Shown: positions 32,237-41,325 of the stretch, piece after piece
How the letters are laid out: the number at the start of each line of letters is the position of its first letter
How positions within the stretch are numbered: position 1 is the stretch's first letter
Source of the DNA: Paractinoplanes lichenicola
Lineage (GTDB): Bacteria; Actinomycetota; Actinomycetes; Mycobacteriales; Micromonosporaceae
Assembly (NCBI RefSeq): GCF_016785085.1
Contig: NZ_JAENHO010000011.1
Location: 1-64,000 of the forward strand
Reading direction: 5' to 3'
Length of the DNA: 64,000 nucleotides
Notes under the pieces: generated by a model
Told to the model about the DNA's origin: nothing
Seen by the model: the letters and a program-made list of their open reading frames with translations, nothing else
The model's database searches: none
Translations under genes and position numbers: made by a program

Positions 32237-32919
32237 CTGGCGGTTCGGACGTTTGGCGTCGACGGCAGGCCCAGCATCTCCGATGCGCCCGGCGAGAGAC
32301 CCACGACGGTGCAGGCCTCCGGTGACCGGCGCCAGTCGGAATGCCGGAGCGTCAGATTGACCTGTTCCACCCGCTTTCCGTCCGCGGCTCTGGTCGTGGT
32401 GCCGTTTTCTTGATAGCCCATCGCCCGCGAGACCCCCAGCGAGGCGTGGTTGGTGACCCAGGCCGCGGTGTCGGCCCGCTCGGCGCGCAGCCCGTCGAAA
32501 GCCAGGTGCAGGACCGCCTCACGCAGGGCCGTGCCGTAGCCGGCTCCCTGGAACTGGCGGCCCACCCAGGAACCGGTGGAGACGGTCCTGGTCACGGCGA
32601 AGTGCTGCGCTCCGATCTCCTGCACACCGACGATGACGCCGTCGATGCGGGCAGCCAGCATCAAGTTCCACTTCTCGGGCCGCCAGTCGGCGAACGCGGC
32701 CCAGTAGTAGCGCAGGAAGCGACGTTCGGCCTCGGGTGACGCGACGTCTTCCCATCCGCCTACGGGTGTACGCGGGAGGTATTGGTTCTGCGGGTCATAG
32801 ATGCCTCTTGCAGCAAGCCGCGCGAGCGCCTCCAGCGCTTCCTGGTCCGGTACGAACAAATCGACCGTAGGCGTGTGCACACCTATGCCAAGGACAGGCC
32901 AGATATCAACGAGCGCCAT
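32233..32919 (-). CDS. GNAT family N-acetyltransferase
   Basis: 228 residues of the RimJ/RimL-like GNAT type. The acetyl-CoA-binding loop is WVGRQFQGAGYGTALREAVL (Q/RxxGxG/A). The next helices (ADTAAWVTNHASLGVSRAMGY) carry the usual N-x-x-S motif. It probably acetylates an amino group of a protein or small molecule. It is convergent with the NUDIX gene. Confidence 0.85.
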   Translation of the reverse strand: MALVDIWPVLGIGVHTPTVDLFVPDQEALEALARLAARGIYDPQNQYLPRTPVGGWEDVASPEAERRFLRYYWAAFADWRPEKWNLMLAARIDGVIVGVQEIGAQHFAVTRTVSTGSWVGRQFQGAGYGTALREAVLHLAFDGLRAERADTAAWVTNHASLGVSRAMGYQENGTTTRAADGKRVEQVNLTLRHSDWRRSPEACTVVGLSPGASEMLGLPSTPNVRTAR

Positions 32920-32974
32920 ACATACAGCATGATCTACGCCGACCAGACACTCATCCCCGGTTCAGCCATCTCAG

Positions 32975-33082
32975 GTGAGGCTGCGCGCAGCGTCGAGCGC
33001 CGTCAGTAACTTCGAGGACGACTACCTACGCCAGCTCGAGCTGCTCGCCCGCGATGTGGTCGACGCTGAGCTCACTGGTTGA
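32975..33082 (+). pseudogene. Short orphan frame, possible gene remnant
   Basis: A 35-codon GTG frame ends with SNFEDDYLRQLELLARDVVDAEL, an acidic amphipathic helix that looks coding, followed by TGA at 33080-33082. It has no complete gene around it and overlaps the end of the DUF4259 gene. It may be the tail of a lost gene or a very small protein. Confidence 0.25.
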
Positions 33083-33503
33083 TCGCCTCCTCGAGGGTTG
33101 CGCGAATGGACCGCACCGAGGCGAGCGCCAGCGGATACGACTCCTCGGACTCTTCCCACAGGTCGCGCCATTCCGAATCCTCCCGGACGATCCGGTCGAG
33201 AGCTCGCACCGCTATCGCAGGGACATCGTCGTCCACCTCGACGCTGCCGCCTTCCAGCAGGAAATCGGGCGCATAGGCAGTATCGACCGCCGTCCCGCCC
33301 GGCAGCTGCGACGCGACAACGGCCGCAGCAGCGATGGCCTCCTCCGCTTCGCCGCTGTCCAGGTACTCGTCACCGTGCTCGGCCACCCGGCTCAGCACTT
33401 CGCGGATCAGCACAGGTCGTTCCTCCGGCGCAGCCTCGTCCAAGTCACCGCACCAGTCGGCAGCAGTGTCGTTGTCGAACGGCCCAACGTCCCAGGCACC
33501 CAT
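33072..33503 (-). CDS. DUF4259 protein
   Basis: 143 residues starting MGAWDVGPFDNDTAADWCGDLDEA, the hallmark of DUF4259. The sequence is strongly acidic and helical. DUF4259 proteins are commonly found among immunity-type genes near polymorphic toxins, though no activity is known. It lies in a cluster with an orphan gene and a DUF6461 gene; no toxin gene is present nearby. Confidence 0.85.
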   Translation of the reverse strand: MGAWDVGPFDNDTAADWCGDLDEAAPEERPVLIREVLSRVAEHGDEYLDSGEAEEAIAAAAVVASQLPGGTAVDTAYAPDFLLEGGSVEVDDDVPAIAVRALDRIVREDSEWRDLWEESEESYPLALASVRSIRATLEEAINQ

Positions 33504-33649
33504 GCCGACTCCACCTCGTCGATTGCTTCCCCACCCGCCGGGAGCCTAACGCCTACTGATCAACAACTCGCCGGGTTCTCCGGCCCCCGGCGCCTTGGCA
33601 ACAGCGGAAACCCGCTCGGCGCGCACGATCCGCGGCAAATGAGTGCGTC

Positions 33650-34006
33650 TCACGAGCGCAGCAGCGTGTCCTCGATGAAGACCGCCGGAAGAATCTGGAT
33701 ACGAGCGCGCCCGGACCAGCCGCTGGAGCCGGACTCGAGGATGACCTCCGCGCCGAGCCCTGTCTTGGCCACCGTCAGCAGCGTGGCCATCTCGCGGAAC
33801 ATGTCGAACACGATCCCGCCGTCTCGATGGTGGCGTACCCGAACGCTGTCGTCGGTGACATCCCAAGTGATCTGAACTTGTTCGGCGTCCGTGACCGGGA
33901 TCCGCAACTCGCGCACGTACTCGCCACCCGATATGCCTTCCGTCTTGGGCGAGACACCGAGACAATCCAGCCAAGCCTCGTCGCTGGCTACTTCGAGTTC
34001 GGGCAC
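33650..34006 (-). CDS. Uncharacterised small acidic protein, immunity-like
   Basis: 118 residues, acidic, mostly beta-strand (YVRELRIPVTDAEQVQITWD; SVRVRHHRDGGIVFDMF) with a C-terminal ARIQILPAVFIEDTLLRS. I do not recognise the family. It sits between the DUF4259 and DUF6461 genes on the same strand, each gap about 100-150 bp. The setting suggests an immunity-type protein. Confidence 0.55.
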   Translation of the reverse strand: MPELEVASDEAWLDCLGVSPKTEGISGGEYVRELRIPVTDAEQVQITWDVTDDSVRVRHHRDGGIVFDMFREMATLLTVAKTGLGAEVILESGSSGWSGRARIQILPAVFIEDTLLRS

Positions 34007-34122
34007 GCTCGCATCCTATGGGGCGTTGCCGGCGAGTGCGTGATCCGATCCTCGCGGGCGAACACGCACGACACCGGGCTGACCAGCGCGCGACTCGCGG
34101 CACATCCGGATGCGGTCATTGA

Positions 34123-35358
34123 TCAATTGCGCCGGGTGAAAAGCTCGGGGAATGCTCGGCGTAGGTCGGCGAGTGCGCGGCCGTGGTGGGAGATGTCGAC
34201 CATCACGGCGGCGCGGAACGCGTCACCGAACTGCGCTACGGGTGAATCCGGGAGCGGCCCATCGATAAGGGTGAAAGCCTGCTCGTGGCGCCAGCCGAGG
34301 GGTGCCTGTTCCCCCGCCGGGTGCGACACCGGGTCCGGAGCCGACGTCAGCCGGCGCCGGATGGCCTCTCGGTCGCCGGCCGGGATCGATTCCCCGCGGT
34401 CGAGGGCGTCACGCCGCGGCATGAACCAGGGCTGGTCGAGTAGCTCGGCCTTGGCGAAGACCCAGTCGCGCATCCATCTGGCGGCTGCCCGCACGAGGTG
34501 CTGATCCGCGTAGGCCAGTCCGACCGGCAGATCCTGGTCGTGGGTCGCAAGCCAGAGCCCAACCTCGCCGGTGGCCTGGACGCGCGGATCGCGGATGCCG
34601 TAGATCGACCACGGATCGTCGAGCGGGTCGTACCCCGACCCGGCATCGGCCAAATCCTGCTGTGCTTGCGCGAGCGCCCCTGGATCGATCAGAGCACCGA
34701 GCGGATCCGGTGCAAATGCGCACCGGAACATCGCGTTTCCCAACAGGGCAGGAGTGAGCCGTACACCGGTGATGTGATGCATCAACGCGAGCGTCAGTGC
34801 TTTGAAGTCCTCGACCACCTCCTCGCCGAAGCCCAGCTCAGCGAGCACCTGGTCGAGCCGCCGCGGATCCGTGCCCCACCGGTCGTCGTCGCCCGCCGGG
34901 CAGAAACCCACCTGAACGTCGCCGTCGACCGCCCAAAGAAACTCCGGCGCAGTGTGCTCGGAACGATAGAACGTGACTTGCTCACCACCTGCGGACAACA
35001 CAGGTATTACCTGCCTATCGGTGCAGAAGAAGCCGTTCGGCTCCACGATCATGGTCCATCCACCGACGTCGGCCACCGCCAGGAACACAAGTCCGTCACC
35101 GGGATCGAGATCCACGTACGGCACGTTCGCGTTCCCCTGGAAGTCGATCGGATCCACGCCGCCGAGCCGGGCCAGAACCTCCCCAGGGCTCGAGGCCCGC
35201 ACAAAGGTCAGGCAAAAATCCGGGCCCAGGGGCAGATCTTGAGAGAACCACCGGAAATCCTCTGCCGCAGACCCCACAGGTCGAGCTTGCCGTCTCGCCG
35301 CTTGACCCGAGCGGAAACGCCGGGAATCAGGTGCAGAGCACGAGTCCAGCAGCGTCAC
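34123..35358 (-). CDS. DUF6461 family protein with an extra C-terminal domain
   Basis: 411 residues. Residues about 30-190 are DUF6461 (FCLTFVRASSPGEVLARLG, WTMIVEPNGFF, FYRSEHTAPEFLWAVDGD). Residues about 190-411 form a second domain not usual for the family, helical, with repeated Trp-rich segments. Homology begins about residue 30, so the GTG at 35277 is a likely alternative start. DUF6461 often appears in toxin-immunity neighbourhoods. A degenerate paralogue lies at 28412-28608. Confidence 0.7.
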   Translation of the reverse strand: MTLLDSCSAPDSRRFRSGQAARRQARPVGSAAEDFRWFSQDLPLGPDFCLTFVRASSPGEVLARLGGVDPIDFQGNANVPYVDLDPGDGLVFLAVADVGGWTMIVEPNGFFCTDRQVIPVLSAGGEQVTFYRSEHTAPEFLWAVDGDVQVGFCPAGDDDRWGTDPRRLDQVLAELGFGEEVVEDFKALTLALMHHITGVRLTPALLGNAMFRCAFAPDPLGALIDPGALAQAQQDLADAGSGYDPLDDPWSIYGIRDPRVQATGEVGLWLATHDQDLPVGLAYADQHLVRAAARWMRDWVFAKAELLDQPWFMPRRDALDRGESIPAGDREAIRRRLTSAPDPVSHPAGEQAPLGWRHEQAFTLIDGPLPDSPVAQFGDAFRAAVMVDISHHGRALADLRRAFPELFTRRN

Positions 35359-35420
35359 GAACGCCTCGACGCGCGTTGCTTGCGCGAAAGGGTGGACGGG
35401 AGATCAGGATCGGCGGGCCG

Positions 35421-36812
35421 TCAGCGGAGGTCTTGGATCAGTTGGCGGATCACGTCGACGAAGAAGTCGATGTCGGATTCGGTGGTGCGCCAGTTGACGA
35501 TGGCGGGGCGCAGGGCGACCTTGCCGTCGTAGACGGTGGTGCCGGCGTAGACGCGGCCGTCCTCGAGCAGTGCGGCGCCCAGCCGCCGGTTGAAGGCATC
35601 CAAGTCGTTGACGCCGGGTGGGGCCGCGCGGAAGCAGACGATGCACAACGGCACCTCAGCCAGCCGCTCGATGTCCGGCGCGGCATCCACCAGGCCGGCG
35701 AGGCGCTGGGCCAGATCGAGGTGCTTCTCGACCATGGCGCGATGACCCTCCTTCCCGTACGCGGCCAGCGTCGCCCAGATCGGCAGGGAGCGGGCCCGCC
35801 GGGACGACTCGGGGCCGGTCAGGGCGTAGCCGGCGGCCGGATCGCCGGCCCCGGGCAGGTAGGCCGCGCCAGGCATCCCGAACGCCGCACCCAACCGGCT
35901 CGGATCCTTGACCAGGGCGAACCCGCTCTCGTACGGGACGTTGAGCCACTTGTGCCCGTCGGCGGCGATCGAGTCGGCGCGGTCGATTCCGGTCACTAGC
36001 CCGGCCGTCCGGGGCGACAGGGCCGCGAACAAGCCGAACGCGCCGTCCACGTGCAGCCAGCAGCCGAACTCCTCGGCCAGGTCGGCGAGCTCGGCGATGG
36101 GGTCGAAGTCGCCGGCGTTGACCTCGCCGGCGTTGGCGATGATGACCGCGGGGGCGCCGCGCAGCGAGGTGAGGTGGTGGCGCATCAGGGCCAGGTCGAC
36201 CCGGCCGACGCCGTCGCGGGCGCAGACTGTCACCGAGTTGCGGCCGTGGCCGAGCATCTGCAACGCCTTGCGGGCGCTGGCGTGCACGTAGCCCGACGAC
36301 AGCACGGGCATGCGGGGCAGCTCGGCCAAGCCGTCCTCGGCCGTGTCGACGCCGTGCTGGAAACCCCACCAGCTGGTCGCGCAGCCCAGCGACGTGAAGT
36401 TGGCGAACGTCGCGCTGCCGACCAGGGCCCCGCCCCAACTCGAGGGCAGCCCGAACAGCTCGCGCAGCCAGCTCAGGGCGACCGTCTCGGCCTCGTGGGC
36501 GAACGGCGACGAGATCTTCGAGAACGCATTCTGGTCGAGCAGGGCGGCGGCCCAGTCGGCGGCCAGCGCGGCCGGGGTGACGCCGCCGGTCACGAAGTGG
36601 AAGAACCGTGGACCGGACGAGGTGGTGCCGGCGGCCGTGCCCACCGCCAGCAGCCGCTCGATCACGCGGGCCGGGTCCTCGCCCGCGGCGGGCAGCGGGC
36701 CGCCGAGGGAGGTCAGCAGCTTGAGCGCGTCGCGGTCCTGCACCGGGCGGGTGGCGAGCGACTCGAGATAGGGCCCCGCGGCCGCGTGCACCTGGCCCAG
36801 CAGATCCGTCAT
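35421..36812 (-). CDS. PLP-dependent group II decarboxylase
   Basis: 463 residues. The PLP lysine is in SIAADGHKWLNVPYESG; the upstream Asp/His of the cofactor site are in CWLHVDGAFG. Similarity is to aromatic-L-amino-acid/glutamate decarboxylases and related aminotransferases. The substrate is not predictable. It lies downstream of the betaine-binding protein and conservon genes on the same strand (10-bp gap), so the three parts may be one transcript. Confidence 0.85.
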   Translation of the reverse strand: MTDLLGQVHAAAGPYLESLATRPVQDRDALKLLTSLGGPLPAAGEDPARVIERLLAVGTAAGTTSSGPRFFHFVTGGVTPAALAADWAAALLDQNAFSKISSPFAHEAETVALSWLRELFGLPSSWGGALVGSATFANFTSLGCATSWWGFQHGVDTAEDGLAELPRMPVLSSGYVHASARKALQMLGHGRNSVTVCARDGVGRVDLALMRHHLTSLRGAPAVIIANAGEVNAGDFDPIAELADLAEEFGCWLHVDGAFGLFAALSPRTAGLVTGIDRADSIAADGHKWLNVPYESGFALVKDPSRLGAAFGMPGAAYLPGAGDPAAGYALTGPESSRRARSLPIWATLAAYGKEGHRAMVEKHLDLAQRLAGLVDAAPDIERLAEVPLCIVCFRAAPPGVNDLDAFNRRLGAALLEDGRVYAGTTVYDGKVALRPAIVNWRTTESDIDFFVDVIRQLIQDLR

Positions 36813-36821
36813 GGGTGCAGG

Positions 36822-37769
36822 CTACTGCGGCAGCCACTCCTGCCAGGTCGCCCGGTTCGCGTCGAGCCAGCGCCGGGCGGCCTGGTCGGGGCTCAGCCGG
36901 GCCACCGTCAGGTCCCGGGCCACGGCGTTCTGGTCGTCGTCGGTCCAGGCGAACCGTTTGATCAGCTCGGCGGCGGGGCTGCCGGATTCGGCGAATCCCT
37001 TGCGGGCGATCTTCTCCAGGTCGTACGGCTGGTAGTCGCACGCCACCTTCTTGGGGTCGCTGTCGCAGCCGGGTGTGTAGCGGGGCAGCGTCACGTGCGC
37101 CAGGTCGATCTCCGACAGCAGCCACTGCGGGGCGTAGAAGTAGCCGATCAGCGGGGTCCGGCTGCGCTCGGCCCGGCGGAACGCCTCGATCAGCGCGTTC
37201 TCGCTGCCCGCGTAGACGACCGTGAAGTCGAGTTTGAGGTTGCGGATCAGCGCGGCGTCGTTGGTGACGAAGGACGGGTCGCCGGCCAGGAACTGCCCGC
37301 GCTGCCCGGACGCGCCGGTGCGGAACAACCCGGCGTACTTGTTGAGGTTGCGCCAATCGGTGATGTCCGGGTGCGCGGCGGCCAGCCAGGGCGGGACGTA
37401 CCAGCCGATCACGCCCTTGTTGCCGGTCAGGCCATGCTCGACGGCCACCCGCCGGTCGTCGATGTAGCGCTTCTTGTCCTCGTCGTGGCCCCAGTTCTCG
37501 AGGATGACGTCGAGGTCGCCGCGGGCCAGGCCCTGCCAGGAGGCGTCCTCGGTGAGGTCCCGGGTCTCGACCGTGCAGCCCAGTTCCTGCCGCAGCAGAT
37601 AGCTGACGACCGCGACGTTGGCCGCGTAGCCGACCCACGGGTTCACCGCGATCCGTACGGTGCCGCACGGAACGGCGATCGGCACGCCGGGCGCGGGGGT
37701 GATCGCCGTCGTCGAGGCCGAGCAGGCGCCCAGGGTAGCCACGAGTGCGAGCGCGGCGAGGGCCCTCAC
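36822..37769 (-). CDS. Glycine betaine/choline-type ABC substrate-binding lipoprotein
   Basis: About 315 residues. The lipobox is LVATLGACSAS (Cys at about residue 16 from GTG 37769). The mature part is OpuAC-like: CGTVRIAVNPWVGYAANVAVV, LEVILEN-type WGHDEDKKRY loop and a second GVIGWYVPPWLA segment. It should bind a quaternary amine outside the membrane. No permease or ATPase gene is next to it. GTG 37769 overlaps the conservon GTPase stop as GTGA, giving coupled translation; GTG 37772 is an alternative. Confidence 0.8.
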   Translation of the reverse strand: MRALAALALVATLGACSASTTAITPAPGVPIAVPCGTVRIAVNPWVGYAANVAVVSYLLRQELGCTVETRDLTEDASWQGLARGDLDVILENWGHDEDKKRYIDDRRVAVEHGLTGNKGVIGWYVPPWLAAAHPDITDWRNLNKYAGLFRTGASGQRGQFLAGDPSFVTNDAALIRNLKLDFTVVYAGSENALIEAFRRAERSRTPLIGYFYAPQWLLSEIDLAHVTLPRYTPGCDSDPKKVACDYQPYDLEKIARKGFAESGSPAAELIKRFAWTDDDQNAVARDLTVARLSPDQAARRWLDANRATWQEWLPQ

Positions 37770-38362
37770 CACGGCGCCGCCGCCTGCGACTTGGCCAGGC
37801 GCTGGGTCAGCACTTCCTCGGTCAGGGCCATCAGCACTCCCTTCACCGAATCCCGGCGGCGCGCGTCGCACTCGACGACCGGCACGCGCGGGTCGAGGCC
37901 GAGCGCGTCGCGCACCTCGGCCAGGTCGAACCGCCGCGTGTGGTCGAAGGCGTTGACGCCGACGAGGAACGGGATGTCGTGGTCCTCGAAGTAGTCGACG
38001 GCGGCGAAGCAGTCCTCCAGCCGCCGCGTGTCGAGCAGGATGATCGCGCCCAGGGCCCCGTCGACCAGGTCGTCCCAGAGGAACGCGAACCGGTCCTGCC
38101 CCGGAGTGCCGAACAGGTAGAGCAGCAGGGCGTCGTCCAGGGTGATCCGGCCGAAGTCGAGCGCCACGGTCGTCGTCGTCTTGGCCCGTACGGCGGAAGT
38201 GTCATCGACTCCCAGCGAGCGCTCGGTCAGCTCGGCCTCGGTCACCAGCGGCTCGATCTCGCTGATCGCCCCGACGAACGTGGTCTTGCCGACGCCGAAC
38301 CCGCCGCTGATGACGATCTTGACGGCGACCGGGGCGGACACGGCACTAGAGCGCGCTGACAC
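37766..38362 (-). CDS. cvnD: Conservon GTPase (CvnD type)
   Basis: 198 residues of a small Ras-like GTPase: P-loop SGGFGVGKTTFVGA, switch II FGTPGQDRF, and the G4-like VGVNAFD. This is the fourth gene of the actinobacterial cvn set, which together act as a membrane-linked GTPase signalling switch. It overlaps cvnC by 17 bp and the betaine-binding gene by 4. Confidence 0.9.
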   Translation of the reverse strand: MSARSSAVSAPVAVKIVISGGFGVGKTTFVGAISEIEPLVTEAELTERSLGVDDTSAVRAKTTTTVALDFGRITLDDALLLYLFGTPGQDRFAFLWDDLVDGALGAIILLDTRRLEDCFAAVDYFEDHDIPFLVGVNAFDHTRRFDLAEVRDALGLDPRVPVVECDARRRDSVKGVLMALTEEVLTQRLAKSQAAAPW

Positions 38363-38687
38363 GGTCCCTGATCCTCTCGATCAACGCGAGCGGGAGCTCG
38401 CCGAGCTGGTCCTCGATCCGCAGATGCCCGGCCGCCACCAGGTCGGCCGCCAGCACCCGGACCACGCCGAGCGGCTGCCGCAGCGCCGCGGCGACATCGG
38501 CCACGGCCTGCGGGGTGCGGCACAGTGCGACGATCCGGCGGGCCTCGAAGCGCAGCGGGGCGGCCAGGGCGGCCGGGGTGGCGTGCAGCAGCGTCTCGAC
38601 CCGCAGCCCGTCGGTGCCGGGCCGGGTGCGCCCGCCGGTGACCATGAAGGGGCGCAGGAACACGTCGTCCGGGGCGTCGGAGCTCAT
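38346..38687 (-). CDS. cvnC: Conservon DUF742 protein (CvnC type)
   Basis: 113 residues of DUF742: RPFMVTGGRTRPGTDGLRVETLL and the C-terminal winged-helix-like part (AAALRQPLGVVRVLAADLVAAGHLRI). In conservons it links the roadblock protein and the GTPase. The ATG overlaps the cvnB stop as ATGA, and its end overlaps cvnD. Confidence 0.9.
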   Translation of the reverse strand: MSSDAPDDVFLRPFMVTGGRTRPGTDGLRVETLLHATPAALAAPLRFEARRIVALCRTPQAVADVAAALRQPLGVVRVLAADLVAAGHLRIEDQLGELPLALIERIRDRVSAL

Positions 38688-39109
38688 GGCCGCAGGTGCC
38701 GGCGGGAGTCGGCGATCAGCGCCGGGGTCAGCATCGCGCCGAACCGGTCGGCGAGGCGCGAGATCTCGTACCCGACCAGGCCGACGTCGCTCTCCGAGCC
38801 GGCCACCACCCCCAGGCAGCTGCCGCCGGGCATCACCGACACGAGCAGGAACCCGCGCCGCATCTCGATCATGATCAGCTTGAGGCCGTCGAAGTCGTAC
38901 CGGCGGGACGCGCTGCGGGCCACGCTGGCCAGGCTCGACACGATCGCCGCGAGGTGGTCGGCGTCGCCGCGCTCGAGCCCGTCCGACGCGGCCACGAGCA
39001 GTCCGTCGGAAGACACGGCCACGGCATCCCGTACGCCGTCGGTCTGCTGAACGAAGGTGGCGAGCAGCCAGTTGAACTGCTGCCGATCGGCCGTGGCCTG
39101 CACGTTCAT
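38684..39109 (-). CDS. cvnB: Conservon roadblock/LC7 protein (CvnB type)
   Basis: 141 residues of the roadblock/LC7 fold: FNWLLATFVQQTDGVRDAVAVSSDGLLVAASDGL, then GFLLVSVMPGGSCLGVVAGSESD. It probably works as the GTPase-activating or scaffold component. AGGAGG lies 7 bases before the ATG at 39109. It overlaps cvnC. Confidence 0.9.
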   Translation of the reverse strand: MNVQATADRQQFNWLLATFVQQTDGVRDAVAVSSDGLLVAASDGLERGDADHLAAIVSSLASVARSASRRYDFDGLKLIMIEMRRGFLLVSVMPGGSCLGVVAGSESDVGLVGYEISRLADRFGAMLTPALIADSRRHLRP

Positions 39110-39120
39110 CGGTGATCCTC

Positions 39121-41178
39121 CTAGTGCGGGCCGGCGCCGCGGGCCACGCCGCCGCGGAACGCGTCGAGCCGGGCCCGCACGTCCTCGGGGTCGGCGCCCA
39201 GGTCGTCGGCCGAGGGTGGGGCGGGCACCGGATGCAACCGGGCCACGCGTGGGGTGCGCGGCGGTCGTCGGGGCAACCCATTGGCCGTACGGGCGGGGTC
39301 GGCCTCGGACGGCGGGCGCTGTTTGGGCAGTGCGGGCGCCGGGAGATACTCGACGGTCACGGCGGGCATGAGGATCTCGGGCTCGGCCGTCAACGCCGCC
39401 GGCAGCACCACCCGGGCCGTCACCCCGGTGACCGGCGACGGCGTCAGCACCACCTCGGCGCCCAGGTCGCGGGCCAGCCGGCCGACCACGTAGTGCCCCA
39501 GATACCGAGCGGGCGCGGCCAGGAAGTCGCCCTCGCCGCGCAGCCGCCGGTTGGCCTCGGCCAGGTCGGTCTCGGTCATCCCGATGCCCTGGTCGACCAC
39601 CGCGATCAGATACTGCTCGCCGATCAGCCGGCCCTGGATCTCGAGGTCGGCCTCGGGCGAGGAGAAGGCGAGGCCGTTCTCGACCAGCTCGGCCAGCAGG
39701 TGGGCGACGGCGGTGGCGGCGGCGCCGATCAGCCGGGTCTCGTCGACGCGGCGCAGGGTGACCCGGCGGTACTCCTCGACCTCGGAGACCGCGGCCCGGA
39801 TCACGTCCTCGACGGGCACCGGCTCCGACCACGACCGCGGGCCGGACGCTCCGACCAGCACGAGCAGGCTCTCGGCGTTGCGGCGCATGCGGGTGGCCAG
39901 GTGGTCGAGCTCGAACAGGTTGGCCAGGCCGCCGGGGTCGGTCTCCTCGCGTTCGAGCCGGGTGATCAGGGCCAGCTGGCGGCGCAGCAGGTTCTGGTGG
40001 CGACGGCCCAGGTCGGCCAGGGCCTCGGTGGTGCCGCGCCGCAGCTGCGCCTGCTCGGTGGCCAGGGCGTACGCGGTGGCCTGGACCCGGCCGAGCGCGC
40101 CGGCCAGCGACTGGACCTCGGCGGTGGCGCCCGCCGGTGGCCCGATCGCCGGGGGCGCGGCGTCCTCGTCGCCCGCGGCCACCCGCCGTACGGCGTCGGG
40201 AAGGTCTTGCTCTGCGAGGTGATCGGCCCGCTCGGCCAGCTCGCGCAACGGCCGGGCGATGGACCGCGAAGCGACGACGGCCAAGTAGATCGCGCCGGCC
40301 AGCCCGAGCAGCACGATCGCGCCGAGCCCGCCCATCCGCCGCGCGGCCTGATCGCGCAGCTCACCCGCGCGGGCCTCGATGACCGAGCCGGCGTGCTGCT
40401 CCAGCCGCAGCAGGTCGTCCAGGACGGTGGTCAGCGCCGACCACCACGACTGCGGGTTGACCTGCAGCTCGCGGTTGTCGCCGGAGGCCAGCGCGACCCC
40501 CTCGAAGTAGCGGGCGACCTGGCCGGCGCCGGTGCCGAACACGTAGTCGGCCGAGGCCTGCTGCGCGCCGGTGGCGTAGCGGGCGAACGCGCTCAGGGCA
40601 GTGTCCTTGGCCGAGCGCATGGTGACGAACTGCAGGAACTCGCCCGCCCGGAACCCGCCGGCCGAGAAGACGCCGTTGAGGAACGCGCGCTCCTGGGCGA
40701 TGGCCTCCTTGGCGTCGCCGAGCGCCTCGAGCACCCGCGCGTCGCGGCGCAGCTCCGGGTCGTCGGCGCCCGCGAGCCCGGTGTCGAGACGGTTGAGCTC
40801 GGTGATCCGTCCGGTGTAGAACGCGAACGCGTCCGCGCGGGTGATCGTGCCGGTGTCGGTGGCCGTACGCACCCCGGCCAGCGCGCCGAGCGCCGACGCG
40901 TCCGCCTCGCCGCGCAGTTGATCCACCCGTACGCGGGCCGGGGCCAGCTCGGCCCGGAAGCCCTCGTTGCCGCCGAGCAGCCCCGCCGCCAGCCCGCGCT
41001 CGGTCTGCAGCTCCTGCACCAGATCCTGGACCGCCAATGCCCGGCGTACGGCCGCGGCGGCGTCGGCGGCCCGCCGGTAACCCCGCGCCTCGATCGCGAC
41101 GACGACGGCCAGCAGCACGAGGGCGGCGGCCACCGGCAGCGCGAGGGTCCGCGCCACCCGGCGGCGAATGGTGGTCAC
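39121..41178 (-). CDS. cvnA: Conservon sensor kinase with nitrate/nitrite-sensing domain (CvnA type)
   Basis: 685 residues. A membrane anchor (LALPVAAALVLLAVVVAIEA) is followed by an extracytoplasmic NIT domain (ELQTERGLAAGLLGG; about residues 45-280), a second helix (IVLLGLAGAIYLAVVA), a HAMP-like linker and a HATPase_c domain (HLLAELVENGLAFSSPEAD; VVDQGIGMTETDL). There is no conserved phospho-His region, as in other CvnA proteins. The NIT domain senses nitrate or nitrite in known cases, and a nitrate assimilation operon lies at 49-57 kb in this window. Confidence 0.9.
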   Translation of the reverse strand: MTTIRRRVARTLALPVAAALVLLAVVVAIEARGYRRAADAAAAVRRALAVQDLVQELQTERGLAAGLLGGNEGFRAELAPARVRVDQLRGEADASALGALAGVRTATDTGTITRADAFAFYTGRITELNRLDTGLAGADDPELRRDARVLEALGDAKEAIAQERAFLNGVFSAGGFRAGEFLQFVTMRSAKDTALSAFARYATGAQQASADYVFGTGAGQVARYFEGVALASGDNRELQVNPQSWWSALTTVLDDLLRLEQHAGSVIEARAGELRDQAARRMGGLGAIVLLGLAGAIYLAVVASRSIARPLRELAERADHLAEQDLPDAVRRVAAGDEDAAPPAIGPPAGATAEVQSLAGALGRVQATAYALATEQAQLRRGTTEALADLGRRHQNLLRRQLALITRLEREETDPGGLANLFELDHLATRMRRNAESLLVLVGASGPRSWSEPVPVEDVIRAAVSEVEEYRRVTLRRVDETRLIGAAATAVAHLLAELVENGLAFSSPEADLEIQGRLIGEQYLIAVVDQGIGMTETDLAEANRRLRGEGDFLAAPARYLGHYVVGRLARDLGAEVVLTPSPVTGVTARVVLPAALTAEPEILMPAVTVEYLPAPALPKQRPPSEADPARTANGLPRRPPRTPRVARLHPVPAPPSADDLGADPEDVRARLDAFRGGVARGAGPH

Positions 41179-41325
41179 AGGAACTCACCTCAGTCGATCT
41201 CGACGCGCCGTGTTCGGACGGCGTCGGAACGCTATCGACGGGGTCGAGTCATAGTCCACGGCCGGACGCCAAGACAACCCGAAAGAGGCTGTCGGCGCCG
41301 TGGCCCGCCCTGGTTGACTGCGAGC

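Noticed and set aside
37766..38362. Calling the GTPase an Arf/MglA protein of a motility system
   Set aside because: The surrounding roadblock, DUF742 and sensor kinase genes identify a conservon.
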